From Siphonodentalium dalli (Eukaryota > Mollusca > Scaphopoda > Gadilida > Siphonodentaliidae), in assembly GCA_032622095.1 (NCBI GenBank), contig CP136065.1, positions 42,879,503-42,943,502 on the forward strand: a DNA stretch of 64,000 nucleotides, given 5' to 3'. The notes under the pieces were generated by a model that saw only the letters and a list, made by a program, of their open reading frames with translations, did not search any database and had not been told where the DNA came from. Position 1 is the first letter of the stretch. Every line of letters begins with the position of its first letter. The position numbers and the translations under genes are program-made. Shown piece by piece: positions 45,160 through 56,847 of this stretch.

Positions 45160-45690
45160 CAAGCAATATATAAATCTTCCTTCTCTGATATGGCAAAACA
45201 CGAATATTTGTTGTTTTCGAGAAATAAGCATCGGAAGTGAAAATTTGCGATGTTGTGAGTATTTCGTTACCCACCACGTGACCGAGTTTTGTGACCACAT
45301 ATCCTCCGAATTTGAAACCGACATGTGTTGGGTGGTATTTTGTGGATGGAATTATGAAATAAACATGATGAAATTGACAATGAAATTTACAAGGGTCAAT
45401 TTCGCCATCAACCGAAGTGCTCCTCCAGCGTTAATATCAATAATAGCTAATTTCAGTAACTTTCTCAACGTTTACACTCGATAGCATACATTTGTCTACG
45501 TATGTTTAAACTAATTGATATGGATCGTTTATATTCAGCAATACTTTTTAACCAAGTGGCGGATTCTTATGTTTTATTGGCTTTCACAATTGCGATGTGG
45601 GGAGATCTCGGGTTGTTTACATTATGAATGTTTGATTCCGATTACGGCATCAAAATCAGATCCATTGAGGTAATACCATAGTGTTTGAAG
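45160..45690 (+). repeat. Dispersed repeat, copy B (uninterrupted)
   Basis: Inverse partner of 14770-15720. It holds the empty TTAA site (45506-45509, in ACGTATGTTTAAACTAATT) for the MITE inserted in copy A. The 112-codon frame over its first part (45146-45484) is not preserved in copy A because of the indel at GCC...AATTTC, so it is not a gene. Confidence 0.8.
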
Positions 45691-46283
45691 TCTGGAATAA
45701 ATTTTCGGGGTGGGGTCTAATTTTGGGAACGATGGACCGTCAGCTGATATATAAAGAATATAGGATGACTAAGAATATACACCGAATGCCACCCGACTGT
45801 CTTACGTTTATCTTGTAGTTCATTATTAATATTTCTCCGATTTGTTCGTGAGCAATGTCTGGTTCGGATCTGGCGATCTTCCTCTCAGAATTTGGCAACT
45901 CTTCATCCAAGATATAACAATTACCTTCCTCCAAGATGGACTTCAGACAAATTCTTGAAAGCATATTTTTTTCGAGGTGTATTTGGAAATACATGACTTA
46001 CATGGGAATATTTCGCTTAGTTCTTAACCTTTCCATTGATAAATAGATTTTCCCATTCAGTGATAAAAGTATATATTGGAATTGTCTATTATTCGTCTGG
46101 GGGGATGTTCATTATAAATGAGCCGACAACTGACAGACCGACGAAAAGTTAATATAAGTGCAAAATAATTCCTATTCATTGGTGGGAAATATTTAAATAA
46201 TGAGTTAAACAAACGACCAATGCCCATATGCCCGTGTGTTGAACTTATTATCTGAAAATATATCAAGGGAACTAATTGAAATG

Positions 46284-46361
46284 GAAGTGATAGTCCAGTG
46301 GTTAGAGTGTCGGACTTGTAATGGTGTTACTGCACCGGAGTGAGTTCGATCCCGGCCGGTG
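46284..46361 (+). other. tRNA-like head with pol III A and B boxes
   Basis: A box TAGTCCAGTGGT (46291-46302) and B box GAGTTCGATCC (46342-46352) are about 50 bp apart, as in a type-2 internal pol III promoter. Acceptor-stem ends do not pair well, so a functional tRNA is unlikely. Confidence 0.65.
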
Positions 46362-46619
46362 AACTATCGTCTCCACAACAGTGGCTTGGCCAGATTAAGT
46401 GGTGTGTGTGAGCTATATATAGCTACGCGCTGTTTCAAATCTCGCGCCAGGTTGTGACCCTTTGGTAAGGTCAATTGTACTGTGCTCGCTTCGTCGTACC
46501 TAGACGAGAAATAGGGACCTAGTTGTTGGTAAGTGTAAGCCAAGAGCAATCTTTATTATGGCAGCATGCGTTTAAGGATGTGAAAGCATTTAGGGCCCTC
46601 GCCCTAATTATTATTATGA
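46284..46619 (+). mobile_element. tRNA-derived SINE 2
   Basis: The first ~75 bases fold like a tRNA: TAGTCCAGTGGTTAGAG (A box, 46291-46307), an anticodon-like loop CTTGTAA, and GAGTTCGATCCCGGCCGG (B box, 46343-46360). A ~230-bp unrelated body follows, ending GCCCTAATTATTATTATGAG, a short ATT-repeat tail. The long body and tail make it a SINE, not a tRNA gene. Different body and tail from SINE 1. Confidence 0.8.
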
Positions 46620-47185
46620 GTATTTAGCATAGACATAGTATATTCCCTTAAAATGTTTACACAGAGACACAATGGCTAATCACCTTGGTTTGAGTTTACG
46701 ACGGCCGCATATCTATACACTGGTAATTGAACATCGCCTAGTTTATAACATATATATTTATATCACACGAAACACATTGTATATCTTTTAAACTATTTCC
46801 TTATTTATCACATGTTACATACCACTTGGCATCGCGCCAACAAGATGGCCACGCGTCTTTACATTGATTCATGCGGATTAATACTACTTTGAAAAGCCGC
46901 TTATAACACCAGACAATGCAAAATGATTGCTTTGTTCATTAAAAGTTAAATTATTGTCCAATTTCGTTGCACTAACGAAAATAGACACAAAAACAAACAG
47001 GCAAATTGGGGGAATATATTTTCGGTCGCCAGCACAGAGCACCCAATACTGTCGCATACGGTTGCGAAGTGTCTCAGCCAACGCTGTGAATGTATGCATT
47101 TTGCAGATTCTTTAAAGTGTTTTGATTTGTTTAAAAGGCATAAAGCTCTAGTTTTTTATGTGATATACACGATCTGCAACTCGTC

Positions 47186-47245
47186 ACGTTGGGATATAAT
47201 ATTTTATGAAAACAATTTCATAAAATCTTATATCCCAACATAACG
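47186..47245. repeat. Perfect-stem hairpin GTTGGGATATAA
   Basis: GTTGGGATATAATATTTTATGAAA, a short loop, then TTTCATAAAATCTTATATCCCAAC form a ~24-bp stem with one or two mismatches. A related half (TTTCGTAAAATCTTATATCCAA) lies at 48504-48525. Probably a MITE remnant. Confidence 0.6.
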
Positions 47246-47583
47246 AATTGGAAATTCTCTAGATATGTAAATGAGGACAAGAGCCTCAGAAATCACCCAA
47301 GATATGAGAGAAAGTGATTCTGAAATAAGTTTTACATTTAATAGGATTAGGCAACAAATCGGACAATAAAACCGATTAGTACAAATTGTTGTAAAATCTT
47401 CAATAGCAAAACAGCTGATGATCCGAAACGTCACTCACTACAACGGACAATACAATGATATATCCAGCATAAAGACAAAATCTACTTTAATAAATACTAA
47501 ACGCGAGAAGAGTTCTTAGCACAGTATAAGTTACGACAATAACTGAACTCAAAGAGAAAGTAACTTCAAACCAAAATGTTCCC

Positions 47584-47981
47584 TTAACCCTTTACCCAAC
47601 AAAACGGCCAAAACCGGCCAAATAAAGCTTCAACAGCCTAAAATATCTTCGGTCTGTCTCAATAGAACCATACAAATATGGATATCATTGGAACCGGCTC
47701 CTTGACCACATTGTGATAGTTACAGTTATGCCCTGTGCCAATGCATTATCTTATATATGCGAGTCGACCATAGGTCGCCTCACATATATAAGAGAATGCA
47801 TTGGCCTAAAACAATCTTTTTTTAACACTTTTTACCATTTTTCTTACATTCTTTAACAATTTTATAATTTTTAATGTGTTAAGCCAATGCATTCTCTTAT
47901 ATATGCGAGGCGACCTATGGTCGACTCGCATATATAAGAGAATGCATTGGCACAGGGCCCTTCTGTTGGGTAAAGGGTTAA
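47584..47981. mobile_element. Double-hairpin TTAA MITE, copy 3
   Basis: TTAA at 47584-47587 and 47978-47981; ends CCCTTTACCCAACA and TGTTGGGTAAAGGG. Hairpins at 47737-47805 and 47883-47951. It matches copy 2 along its whole length with scattered changes (ATTATC for ATTCTC in hairpin 1, CACATAT for CGCATAT). Equal length (398 bp) to copy 2 points to a single recently active source. Confidence 0.9.
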
Positions 47982-48139
47982 AATGTTTACACACGACTCA
48001 TTTACAGAGACACAAGGGCAAATCACAAATTGAAACAAATTTAAATCTTCTATTTGAGTGTGACTATAATATTGATATAACATTTAATCAGAATACTGTA
48101 ACAGGGACTAAAACTCAATTCGAAATAAAGATATTTATC

Positions 48140-48650
48140 TTGAATGTAATCTATATATGTATCTGGAAAAGTAGGATCTGTCTCTCTGTTCGGATTTTTC
48201 TCCCTGACCCCTGGACCGATTTCAACCAAATTTGGTGCTGTGACAAATTAATACAAAATTTCATTAAATAAATACAAAAATAAATAAAATATACTATGGG
48301 CTTATTTCAGAATAAAATAAGTCCAATATGAACATAATTATGTGAATATTTAGGTCCGATATGAACCTATTTTCGCGAGGATATGTTGCATCAGCAGATG
48401 TCGGCACTTTATAATATATTTTCACTGTAGCCACCGCCCGTGCCATTCACCGGAATAACGGGTATAAGTCTACGACTCGTGAATCAAATTTATCAAACGA
48501 GTTTCGTAAAATCTTATATCCAATATAAGGAGTTGGAGTTCTTCTTTGTCTATATATATATAACGGAGTAGGATATGTCTGCTCGGATTTTTCTCCAAGA
48601 CCCCTGGACCGATTTCAACCAAATTTGACTCGAGGTATCCTGGCTTAGGT
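48140..48650. repeat. Two direct copies of a CGGATTTTTCTCC...TTTCAACCAAATTTG segment
   Basis: GTAGGATCTGTCTCTCTGTTCGGATTTTTCTCCCTGACCCCTGGACCGATTTCAACCAAATTTGG (48172-48236) and TAGGATATGTCTGCTCGGATTTTTCTCC.AGACCCCTGGACCGATTTCAACCAAATTTG (48565-48627) are about 395 bp apart. A third, inverted copy is at 40550-40600. TATATAT..CGGAGTAGGATATGTCTGC hints at a common MITE tip. Confidence 0.65.
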
Positions 48651-48792
48651 TATATCGGCGTTAGTTTAAAAAAAAATTATTTAAAAAAAATTAATTAAAT
48701 AAATAAAACAAAAATTTATTTAAAAAAACAATCCCATTTTTTAATTTCATATTTTTTCAATCCGAATATTTAAACGGTTTAAGTGTACTAAC

Positions 48793-48856
48793 CTGCGACT
48801 ATCCAACTGCTGACTATGACAATGTTAAACGCAAACAATAGAAAGTAAGCATTCAT
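48793..48856 (-). CDS. Signal-peptide first exon, probably of an F-type lectin
   Basis: Minus strand: ATG at 48856-48854 in good context (A at -3), 21 codons MNAYFLLFAFNIVIVSSWIVA, then one base and donor G|GTTAGT (48792 down). The residues are a hydrophobic secretory signal core with no charged residue. The intron is phase 1. The next minus-strand phase-1 acceptor with a fitting exon is the lectin exon at 11477: G plus CG gives GCG (Ala), making ...WIVA-AFA then SQNLALNKPA, so a signal-peptidase AxA site falls just before the mature lectin. That fit is the main evidence; the 37.3-kb gap is long, and a nearer exon could have been missed. Confidence 0.6.
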
Positions 48857-48904
48857 TTTGCGAGAATCGACGAGAACTAACTGGACGAGATGAGAGTTTA
48901 TGAA

Positions 48905-48935
48905 TGCAGTGAAGTGACTCAACGGTTTGCTTATA
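48905..48935 (-). promoter_or_regulatory. Candidate TATA box and start site for the signal-peptide exon
   Basis: On the minus strand TATAAG (48935-48930) lies about 30 bp upstream of an initiator-like GCATTC (A at 48905), 49 nt before the ATG at 48856. Position and spacing fit an RNA polymerase II core promoter. TATA-like strings are frequent in this AT-rich DNA. Confidence 0.35.
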
Positions 48936-48986
48936 TTATGTCGTCGGCTCAATATTAAATCAATCTGTTTTCCATATTAATGGAGT

Positions 48987-49284
48987 TCTATTGTGGCCAC
49001 TTCCTATAATTGAGCTTCTGGTGCGCGTCGAAAGCGACCAAATGTGCGCCATTAGTCGCGCGCCGAATGCGACAGACTCACCAGAAGCAGACACAATTTG
49101 CGCCATAATGCCGCACATTTTGGCTCTTGTGTCGCTTTCGGCGCCAACATAAATTATGCGACATAATGTCGCATGTTTTGTCCCTTTCGGCGAAATGTCG
49201 CAATTATGTCGACATTATGTCGCACATTTTGTCGCTTTCGGCATTTTGTCGCTTCTGGTACCCATTAGGAAGTGGCCCTAATAG
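48987..49284. mobile_element. MITE with GGCCACTTCCTA ends and GTCGC repeats
   Basis: Ends CTATTGTGGCCACTTCCTA and TAGGAAGTGGCCCTAATAG are inverted with two mismatches; next, CTTCTGGTGCG and CGCTTCTGGTACC continue the arms. The ~240-bp interior is built of TGTCGC/GCGACA-type words, e.g. TATGCGACATAATGTCGCATG, GCGAAATGTCGCAATTATGTCG and repeated GTCGCTTTCGGC. No target duplication was identified. The composition is unlike the neighbours and the element has no coding capacity. Confidence 0.75.
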
Positions 49285-52220
49285 TATTCCATAGTCGGTG
49301 TATCGACGTAACAGTTACATATTCACCTTGGCCAGTGCAACTGAGTAATTGTTAATATTCGAAGCAGAGGGTATTCGGTAAAAGAATCGACGAGGCGCTT
49401 GCGTCGAGTCAATTCTTGACCGAATACCCGATGATGAGAATATTATCTAACTTAAAACCCACCCATCGAACTGTCATTGGAGCCAACTATCCAATTGGTC
49501 TGGCCTACTGTTCTGTCTTGATTGCCTGAGAATACGCCCACAGTTCAGCACGGACAATTATTGTTTTCCACTGCGAAAATTCAGTTTGCCGTTGCGCTGT
49601 GGATTCGGCTAGTATGAGCTATTTATTTCTATCCAATTTTATCTGTTAATTTTTTTTCTTGATTTAAAGATACCGCATCCAATTCGACATCAAATAAGTT
49701 AACATTCCATAAGACATTTACCAGGCAATAAAACATAAACAGTAATGGCAACGAAGATGGTCGTTATAGAGTTTTATTGCCAATACAACACCACACGAAA
49801 CATCCAAAAGTAATGTGAAAAGAATGAGCATAAATAGGTTATTTGGGGAAATGCTATTCAATTTTCATCGTTGGTTAGTAATGAAGTAAAAACTCTCTTT
49901 ATAAAATTTCTCGAATATTCTGGCGTCAAACAACGCGAAACATGGTAAAACTACCTCATTTTTCAGATGTCGAAAGGACACAAGAAGCTTGCATAAATTC
50001 GGTTTACTGATTCTTTCTCATTGTTGTCTGGTGTAGAATCCGTAATAATAGAAGTTAGTGTCTAATCGTGTTTCTAAAATGTCCAGTTATTATCTAAAAG
50101 ACACTTACTAGCTTGAATTATAAGTGTCATCATTTGACTTATAGTTTATACACATGGACGTGGCTAGTCGTGGCTCAGATCAGTATGACAATTTAATTTC
50201 GCACACCCATCACATTCAGGTTAGCTAGATGTTTCAAACTGAATGGTACCCTAACAAATGTATAACCTGTGTTATTTTTCTTTGAAACAGCATACAATCG
50301 CATAAATAGTGCCTATTTACCGTTCAATAGTTAGCTGATTAGTCAACAGCAACGTGACTAGAGGACTTCGTGGATTTTCCAGCTGCATCCCCTCAGACTG
50401 GGCCGAAATCGCAATGTCGAGTAATTTCATTTGCTTCCCATTGCTTCCCATTTTCTAGCTGTACCTAGCTATTGTGGGGAGGAATCATGAAACAATTTGA
50501 AATATGAGCCTGGACACCGCAAAATCCGAGCATCTATAAAAGTCTAACCATGAAATTTCAGGCCTCGATTTGTTTTTTGTTTTAAACATTTTTTAAATCC
50601 GAAGCTGGCTGAAATCTGTAGTCCTCCTCGGACAAAAGTAACCCTAGGTACCAAATTTCGTCGAAATCCCGTCAAAAATTCCCGATTTGACCTTGAATTG
50701 ACCATTTTGAAGGTAAAGGTCAGGTCGGGGTCACGATTCTAGAAAATATATATAGGTCTAACTACAGACACATTCAGGCCGCAATTTGTTTTTGTTTGTT
50801 TTAATTGTAATTTGTAATTGATTAGCAGATTTTGACTGGCCAATGATCAGTGAGGTGGGAGAAAATTTATTTGACTTGCCTCATGATTTCCAAGTGTTAT
50901 AAATTTCTGACACTAAGATTAGAAAATTACCGTCGAAAATTTGACCGAATGCAGGAAAGTTGTCTAAAACTCAACAAATCCCCCGCTAATTACTAATTAT
51001 CACCATGCGCCCACCACGAGTCCCTGTTACAGCAGTCGTTTTATGTATAGTTTTATTCTATTTTCTCGACTCGCAACGGGAGTACCATCAAATAATCACT
51101 TGGGTATTCTTAAAGAATGCTCACGGGTATTCTTAAAAGGCTGGCCGTGGGCGTTAAAATAACACTCATGAAATCAAAAAGCTTGAGCATTCTGCCAGAT
51201 AAGAGCCGTGTCAGGATAAAACGCCGGTGAGTTTTAACTGGCGATAATTCTTCTCATTTCAACCTTTTATCAGAGAGGTTCCGTAAATTCACGGTCGATG
51301 GTTAGGATTATAGAGTTATATATAGGACACCATTCACCAAGTTATTTGCTCATTCCAACTGTAATGTGAACAGCCCTAACCACCATATTAATAGGGGTTA
51401 TAAGTTTTTCGGTTTACACCAAACACTTCTTTTAAAATATCAAGACACTCAAGACAACAATAGACTTGTTGTATAATACAGCCATCACCAATGAAACTTA
51501 CCATCGACAGACTATCATCATTGGCCAATAGTACAGAATAGACGATTATTGTGAACGGTGTTAGTAATCACCTAATACGCACACCATTTGATAGCGAAAT
51601 TTACTTAATCGGGGTTCGCGTTTAGATAGAGATTGAGATTCAATCGCAGTCACATGTGCCTCTCGGGGGTTGGATTATATTTTTCGAAATGAGTATTCTG
51701 AGTTAATCGAAGGGTGATAACACTATAATAGTATATATATAGACCGTACTTATTATCAAAATGATCGCTATCTAATCGTGAACCAAGATTAAGTATATAT
51801 CGCTATCTAATCGTGTGCGTATTGGCTGAATTTGTCATTATCCCATTGCCCATTTTACCCAGGTTGGCCAATCTCGAGAAAATGTACAATGTAAAATATT
51901 GTGGTATATTTAACAAACCCAAGTTCAAACTCCCGACCTTCAGTCTGTTATGTCGTGTATGTCATGTACATGGTATACATAATGTTATCACCAGAAGATC
52001 CAAAACGCGCATGCATGTACTCACTATGTGTTACTCTAAATGTGGCTTATAGTTGGTGGGGTTTGGGTTTGGTTGTAGGATGGTTTAAGATCGAGACATG
52101 GGTAGAGTTAATGCTAATGTTTGGGAGTACGATCAGTGTATGGTTGAGATTACAAGTGATTTTGGTTGTTTTTCTGTTTAACCATTTGTGCGCAATAGAC
52201 ATGTTAAACATATCATCGCT
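49285..52220. other. No recognisable gene
   Basis: Upstream flank of the signal-peptide exon and beyond on the minus strand. No exon or repeat that recurs convincingly elsewhere, apart from TTAGCAGATTTTGACTGGCCA (50823) that resembles 62572. CATTTGCTTCCCATTGCTTCCCATT (50437) is a short tandem pair. Confidence 0.4.
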
Positions 52221-52224
52221 CTCT

Positions 52225-52450
52225 TAGAAAATTGGTCCAAATTTGGTTCCGCATAATCCCTGGTACCATATAGAACCCAACGGTTGGGTTCCACTGTTGA
52301 CTTGGTTCTGTTTGGAAACAACTGAGGAACCAAAATCCAGAGGTTGTATTTTGGAACCAGACAACATGAAACAAAGAAGAAACTAAAGATATGGTTCTTC
52401 ATAGAACCCAAACTCCATACAATCCGTCAAGGTTGGTTCTTCATATAACT
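52225..52450. repeat. GGTTC/GAACC-rich inverted element
   Basis: Numerous GGTTC and GAACC words (GGTTCCGC, AGAACCCAACGGTTGGGTTCC, GGTTCTGTTT, GGAACC, GGTTCTTCATAGAACCC) in 220 bp, partly palindromic. Reads as an inverted-repeat MITE; ends were not fixed. Confidence 0.45.
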
Positions 52451-55400
52451 TATGTTGTGTGGGAGCATGATGTTCCTAAGATGTCCAGGTGTAAAAAATT
52501 AATTAACAGGCTCTCCTAACGTTCAGGTTAAGATGATTTGAGGATCACTAGATCAAGCGTCATTCGTTTGAAGCACACCGGGGTGAACTGGGTAATCTCC
52601 ATACATACTCTACACACTGACTCGCTAGCGGGATGTTCATACAATAACTACTAGAAAATGTGTGGAACAGTAAGTTTTATAATAATTTTCGTCAGACATC
52701 ACAACGTCTGGTATCAGCATTTAATATATAATAGCTTTCGGTCACAGGCCTTCCTCAGTGATGATAAAAAACTCACTTTCGGCTACATGATTGTTACAAG
52801 ATTACTTCTCGAAATGACAATCGATTGAACATTTTCCGTCTTCGGTGTATGTTTGCTAAGCCAACATCGTATGATATCAATTTCAAGCAGACTAAGTTGA
52901 CTAACGTATTTGCGAAGTGCTAAAACATTTAAAAACAATTGAAACTCAAACATGCTTATAATTGTAGCATATAACATACACACAGCAGAGAATGTACTTG
53001 TGCATTCACAACCATTGCTCCTCTGTGGTTAAAGACACATATACGTATGTCACGCCGCCAATGTCATGGATAGAGGTTGATGAAGGAAATTCACAAATCA
53101 TTGACGCCATTTTCCAACAAACGTATAAATCTGTTTTCCCTTGATATATGAATCCTAATGGCGTAGTTTAAGTTTAAGTGGCAACATTCCGATCAAGAAT
53201 GGGAATCATGGAATGGAAGCACTAAAAGCACTGAAAAAAACATTTATCCCCGATATTCTTGTACAAACATAAATTATATAGAGTCGTCTCTATGATACGA
53301 CGTATCAGATGGAATGCTATAAAGTTCCCAAAAATGGTGCTGCCATGTCAGAATGGAGATCAGGAGAGCAAGTATTCTAAATAAAAGTGTCGCCGATATC
53401 ATCAAGCTTATCTATGATATGACGTGGTTATACAACGGTATACTTTAGATATTCCGGCATGACCCAGTCATATCGTGAGGGTGGGTCGTGGTACCATAAC
53501 ACGTTAGTGATACGAGCTAATATTTGGCATTGTTCGAGAATGAACTCTTCATGCGGCCAAATGCTGTGCTGATCGATAGACAACATATTAAAATGCTTAG
53601 TATCTATTTTACCAAACTGCAACAAAGTTTTCCACCACACTTATCTATCTCCGAGGTACAAGGAATCTATGGTATGGCTGAAAGTGGCGAAGGTAGCACC
53701 ATCAGAGTCAGGGATGGGGTTGAGAGTGTGGTACCAATTTTGATAACACATGTTTATTGTGGATTCCGTCCAAACTTATATATGGATATCATTGTCGTAC
53801 AATAAACTTGACGGTTTAGTTTAAATTTTCCGACATGTTACCATTCGTGTCAGGAGCGGGGATAAGGAGAGGAGAGCACCAACAATGTTAAAACATGTGT
53901 TCGCACATTCCTACAATTATATACACACAAGCGTCTCCGCAATACGATACAATAAATGGTGTGGCTTGAAGTTCCTAAAATGGTGGTGTCCAAGACAGGA
54001 CTTGAGGTCGGGTAATGGACCCCAATATTGCTGGAAAAGTGTCATCCGAATTAGCTATAGTAATCTTCATGTTGCGGCGTATTTAGCCATTCTGCTTTTT
54101 TAAATATGTATTTATTTTCGCATTTGCATGAAGTAGAAATTTCGGGGGGGGGGGCTAACCCCGGGATGGTCCAATAGACCGAGAGGTATATTCATTCACC
54201 CCTCATGTTAAAGATGCATTATCCGAATATCCGCTCCCAAATTACTATTTATTTCGCTTCGGGGTTAAAACATATCTGATTCATTGGGCATCCAAATTCG
54301 AGATTTACTATTCGACTCCTCCCTCTATAATCTCTGAATGGACTAACTTACTATTTCGCAAAGACATTTTCATAACAATTGAATCTGAGCAGACTTTTGA
54401 GAAATTTGTTGTATGACAAACAAGTCAAATTTAGAGCAGAAATAGGTATCAATCAAGTGTTAAAACTGTTAAGGTGTAACTTTACATGAAATTTGTTGTG
54501 TTCCATTCAAAACATCTAAATAAGAACTGTCAGAGGATGGTGAACTTCATGTGCATTGTTATTGATTCATAAAAATGTACACTTTCTTTGTGCATCATGT
54601 AAATACTTGGGCTTTTGTTGGGATAATTGTGTTTATTTATAATTAGCATGTACAATGACATATTTATCAATGTGGCTTTATATATATATATATAACTCGC
54701 CTAACCAGGGTGTCACGTGACAGGCTATAATATGGATTGTCTTGCTCATCTCTGGAGCAAATGATGAAGAATGGGGTAATCTCAAAATACCATATCAAAC
54801 TTTTGCTTCAGGGATCTGCATGGGAATGTGTACTCAGTACCTGCCACATGAACCCCCAATCGATTTGAATGGATTAAACTAATAATTATCTAATATATCA
54901 CATTGGATAACGCAGCAGACCAGATTATTGTGCAACTTATGTGAGAATGTTACCCAAAAATCATGCACATCTCGACCACACCGACAATAATGGTGTCAAT
55001 GAAAGAGTATATATTTGAGTTGTCCAAAATTGCATACATGTGGACACATACTAAGACTGGTACATTAAAAATCTGAGTTGCCAGATACAGTTATAGACAT
55101 ATTATGTATAGATATTCATTACTTGTCAACTCAAAACTTTTCATTGACTGGCAATCTACAAGTTTCACTTTTCTTGTTTACATAGATGTTGAAATTACCT
55201 ATATATGTGTATAGTCGGTTTGCCAAGCTCTTAGTCAGTGTTAATATAAAAGACAAACGCACCACACATTGCAGAAAACTTAGTGTCCATTTGGAATAAT
55301 CCTGATATATAAGATTAAATTCCATAGAAATTGCACTGATAATTTCCACATCCATTACGAAACAACACAGCGATGTTATGGTCAACAAACAGACTAAACA

Positions 55401-55738
55401 CGAGGATTACGTGTGGTCAGTGAAATTTCCTTTGAACTGCTTGGCCGCAAAATGGGTCAACTATCTTGGTCTGACATCACTTATTATGGTCAATAGCATT
55501 ACATGTCACGTGTTTTACATAGGAATTTCAGCAATGATCGATTTTTGGTGAGTTACAAAACAAGGCCGAGTTGTTTTTACACAATCAACATATGTCTGTT
55601 CACTTGTTCGTTTGTCTATCTGTCTTCACATCGTTACTCATTTAATGTGCAAAAATATATTAGTGTACAAATACACAAATACAGAATAGGGAACATACTT
55701 ATACGATGTACTACTTAAATGATTAACCGACTGCTTAT
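52451..55738. other. No recognisable gene; two degenerate units at 53.3 and 53.9 kb
   Basis: CGTCTCTATGATACGAC...GTTCCCAAAAATGGTGCTGCCATGTCAG (53285) and CGTCTCCGCAATACGATAC...GTTCCTAAAATGGTGGTGTCCAAGACAG (53932) are related units. A run of eight to nine G lies at 54146 and (TA)n at 54683. ORFs of 60-93 codons have no domain. 55739-56022 probably includes 5' leader of the LINE that follows. Confidence 0.4.
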
Positions 55739-56022
55739 ATGTTGGCATGCCACACCAGGGTGGCCTCGGCACATCGAGGCACGATGATAACCGAACACCG
55801 GAATACAGAAATGATATTTGTATCGATCATCTTTATTATTATTATATGTATGTGTTTTTCTTTCAGCATGGTATGTAAGGAGAGTGTGAGTGCAAGTGAC
55901 ATTGGTTATTTTTTACACGTTTCGGTATACTCCTGTATAACTTCCACATTAAGAATTTCAGTTGAAGTCTTTTCCGCCCTTGGTGGTCGATCGGTCGGAC
56001 GTCTGCGTACTAACGTCTGCTC

Positions 56023-56847
56023 ATGTCTGTAAAAATTATTTCTTCAAACTGTCGAGGGCTGAACGAAACTACTAAGCGTCGCGATGTTTTTCGACACTTG
56101 AAAGATTTGAAACCGTCTATAGTATGTCTACAAGATACACATTTTACAAAAGATATGGAAAAAATTATTTCAGCCGAATGGGGCTCCAAAACAGAAATAT
56201 CATCTTTTAAATCAAATTCTCGTGGAGTAGCAATTCTGTTCAATACAAATTTAGATTTCCACATACACGAATCTCTGAAAGATACTGGCGGAAATTATAT
56301 CATTTTGGATATCACCATTGAAAATGTGAGAATTAGTTTGGCTAATATTTATGGGCCAAATAACGATAACCCAGAATTTTACCATAACCTGCAAAAAACA
56401 ATTACTAAAATAGGCAATACTCAAATCGTAATATGTGGTGATTGGAATTTGGTTCAAAATCAAACGTCCGATACTTTTAACTATAAACATACAAACAGTC
56501 CACGCGCACAAGAGGCGGTGCATAGTCTTGTCGATAGGCTCGAACTAATTGATGTATGGAGATCCAATAATAAAGAACTTAAGCGTTTCACTTGGAGAAG
56601 AAAGTCACCTATAAAAATGGCGAGGCTGGACTATTTCCTCGTATCAGATGATATTTTAAGCCTAATTGGAGAGAAACCAAACATACTGCCGGGATATAGA
56701 TCCGATCACTCGATTATAACATTATCACTAACATTAAATACTCACCAGAAGGGTCACGGTTTTTGGAAATTTAATCTTTCACTTCTACGAGACAAAACAT
56801 ATATCGATATGATGAATGAGCTCATTGAAACCAATAAGATTCGATAA
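56023..56847 (+). pseudogene. LINE ORF2, APE-type endonuclease part
   Basis: 274 codons from ATG 56023. Apurinic-endonuclease landmarks are SSNCRGL (Asn9), VCLQDTHF (35-41, Asp38 where Glu is usual), NIYGPNNDNPEFY (108-120), ICGDWNLV (137-144), RFTWRR (188-193), RLDYFL (201-206) and the catalytic GYRSDHSII (224-232). HGFWKFNLSLL (245-255) is typical of the Tx1/L1 side. The domain nicks target DNA for target-primed reverse transcription. It ends at TAA 56845-56847, which is in frame with the next block, so the stop is an inactivating change rather than a true end. Confidence 0.88.

Noticed and set aside
45146-45484. 112-codon ORF
   Set aside because: The sister repeat copy at 14.8-15.7 kb has an indel that breaks this frame, and the frame has no domain.
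46284-46361. Functional tRNA gene
   Set aside because: A and B boxes are good, but the acceptor stem does not close and a SINE body with a tail follows directly.
18445-48083. ORFs over the palindromes (18445-18857, 30196-30695, 47806-48271)
   Set aside because: They read through non-coding hairpin MITEs; near-identical peptides such as YICE/RECIG come from the palindrome.
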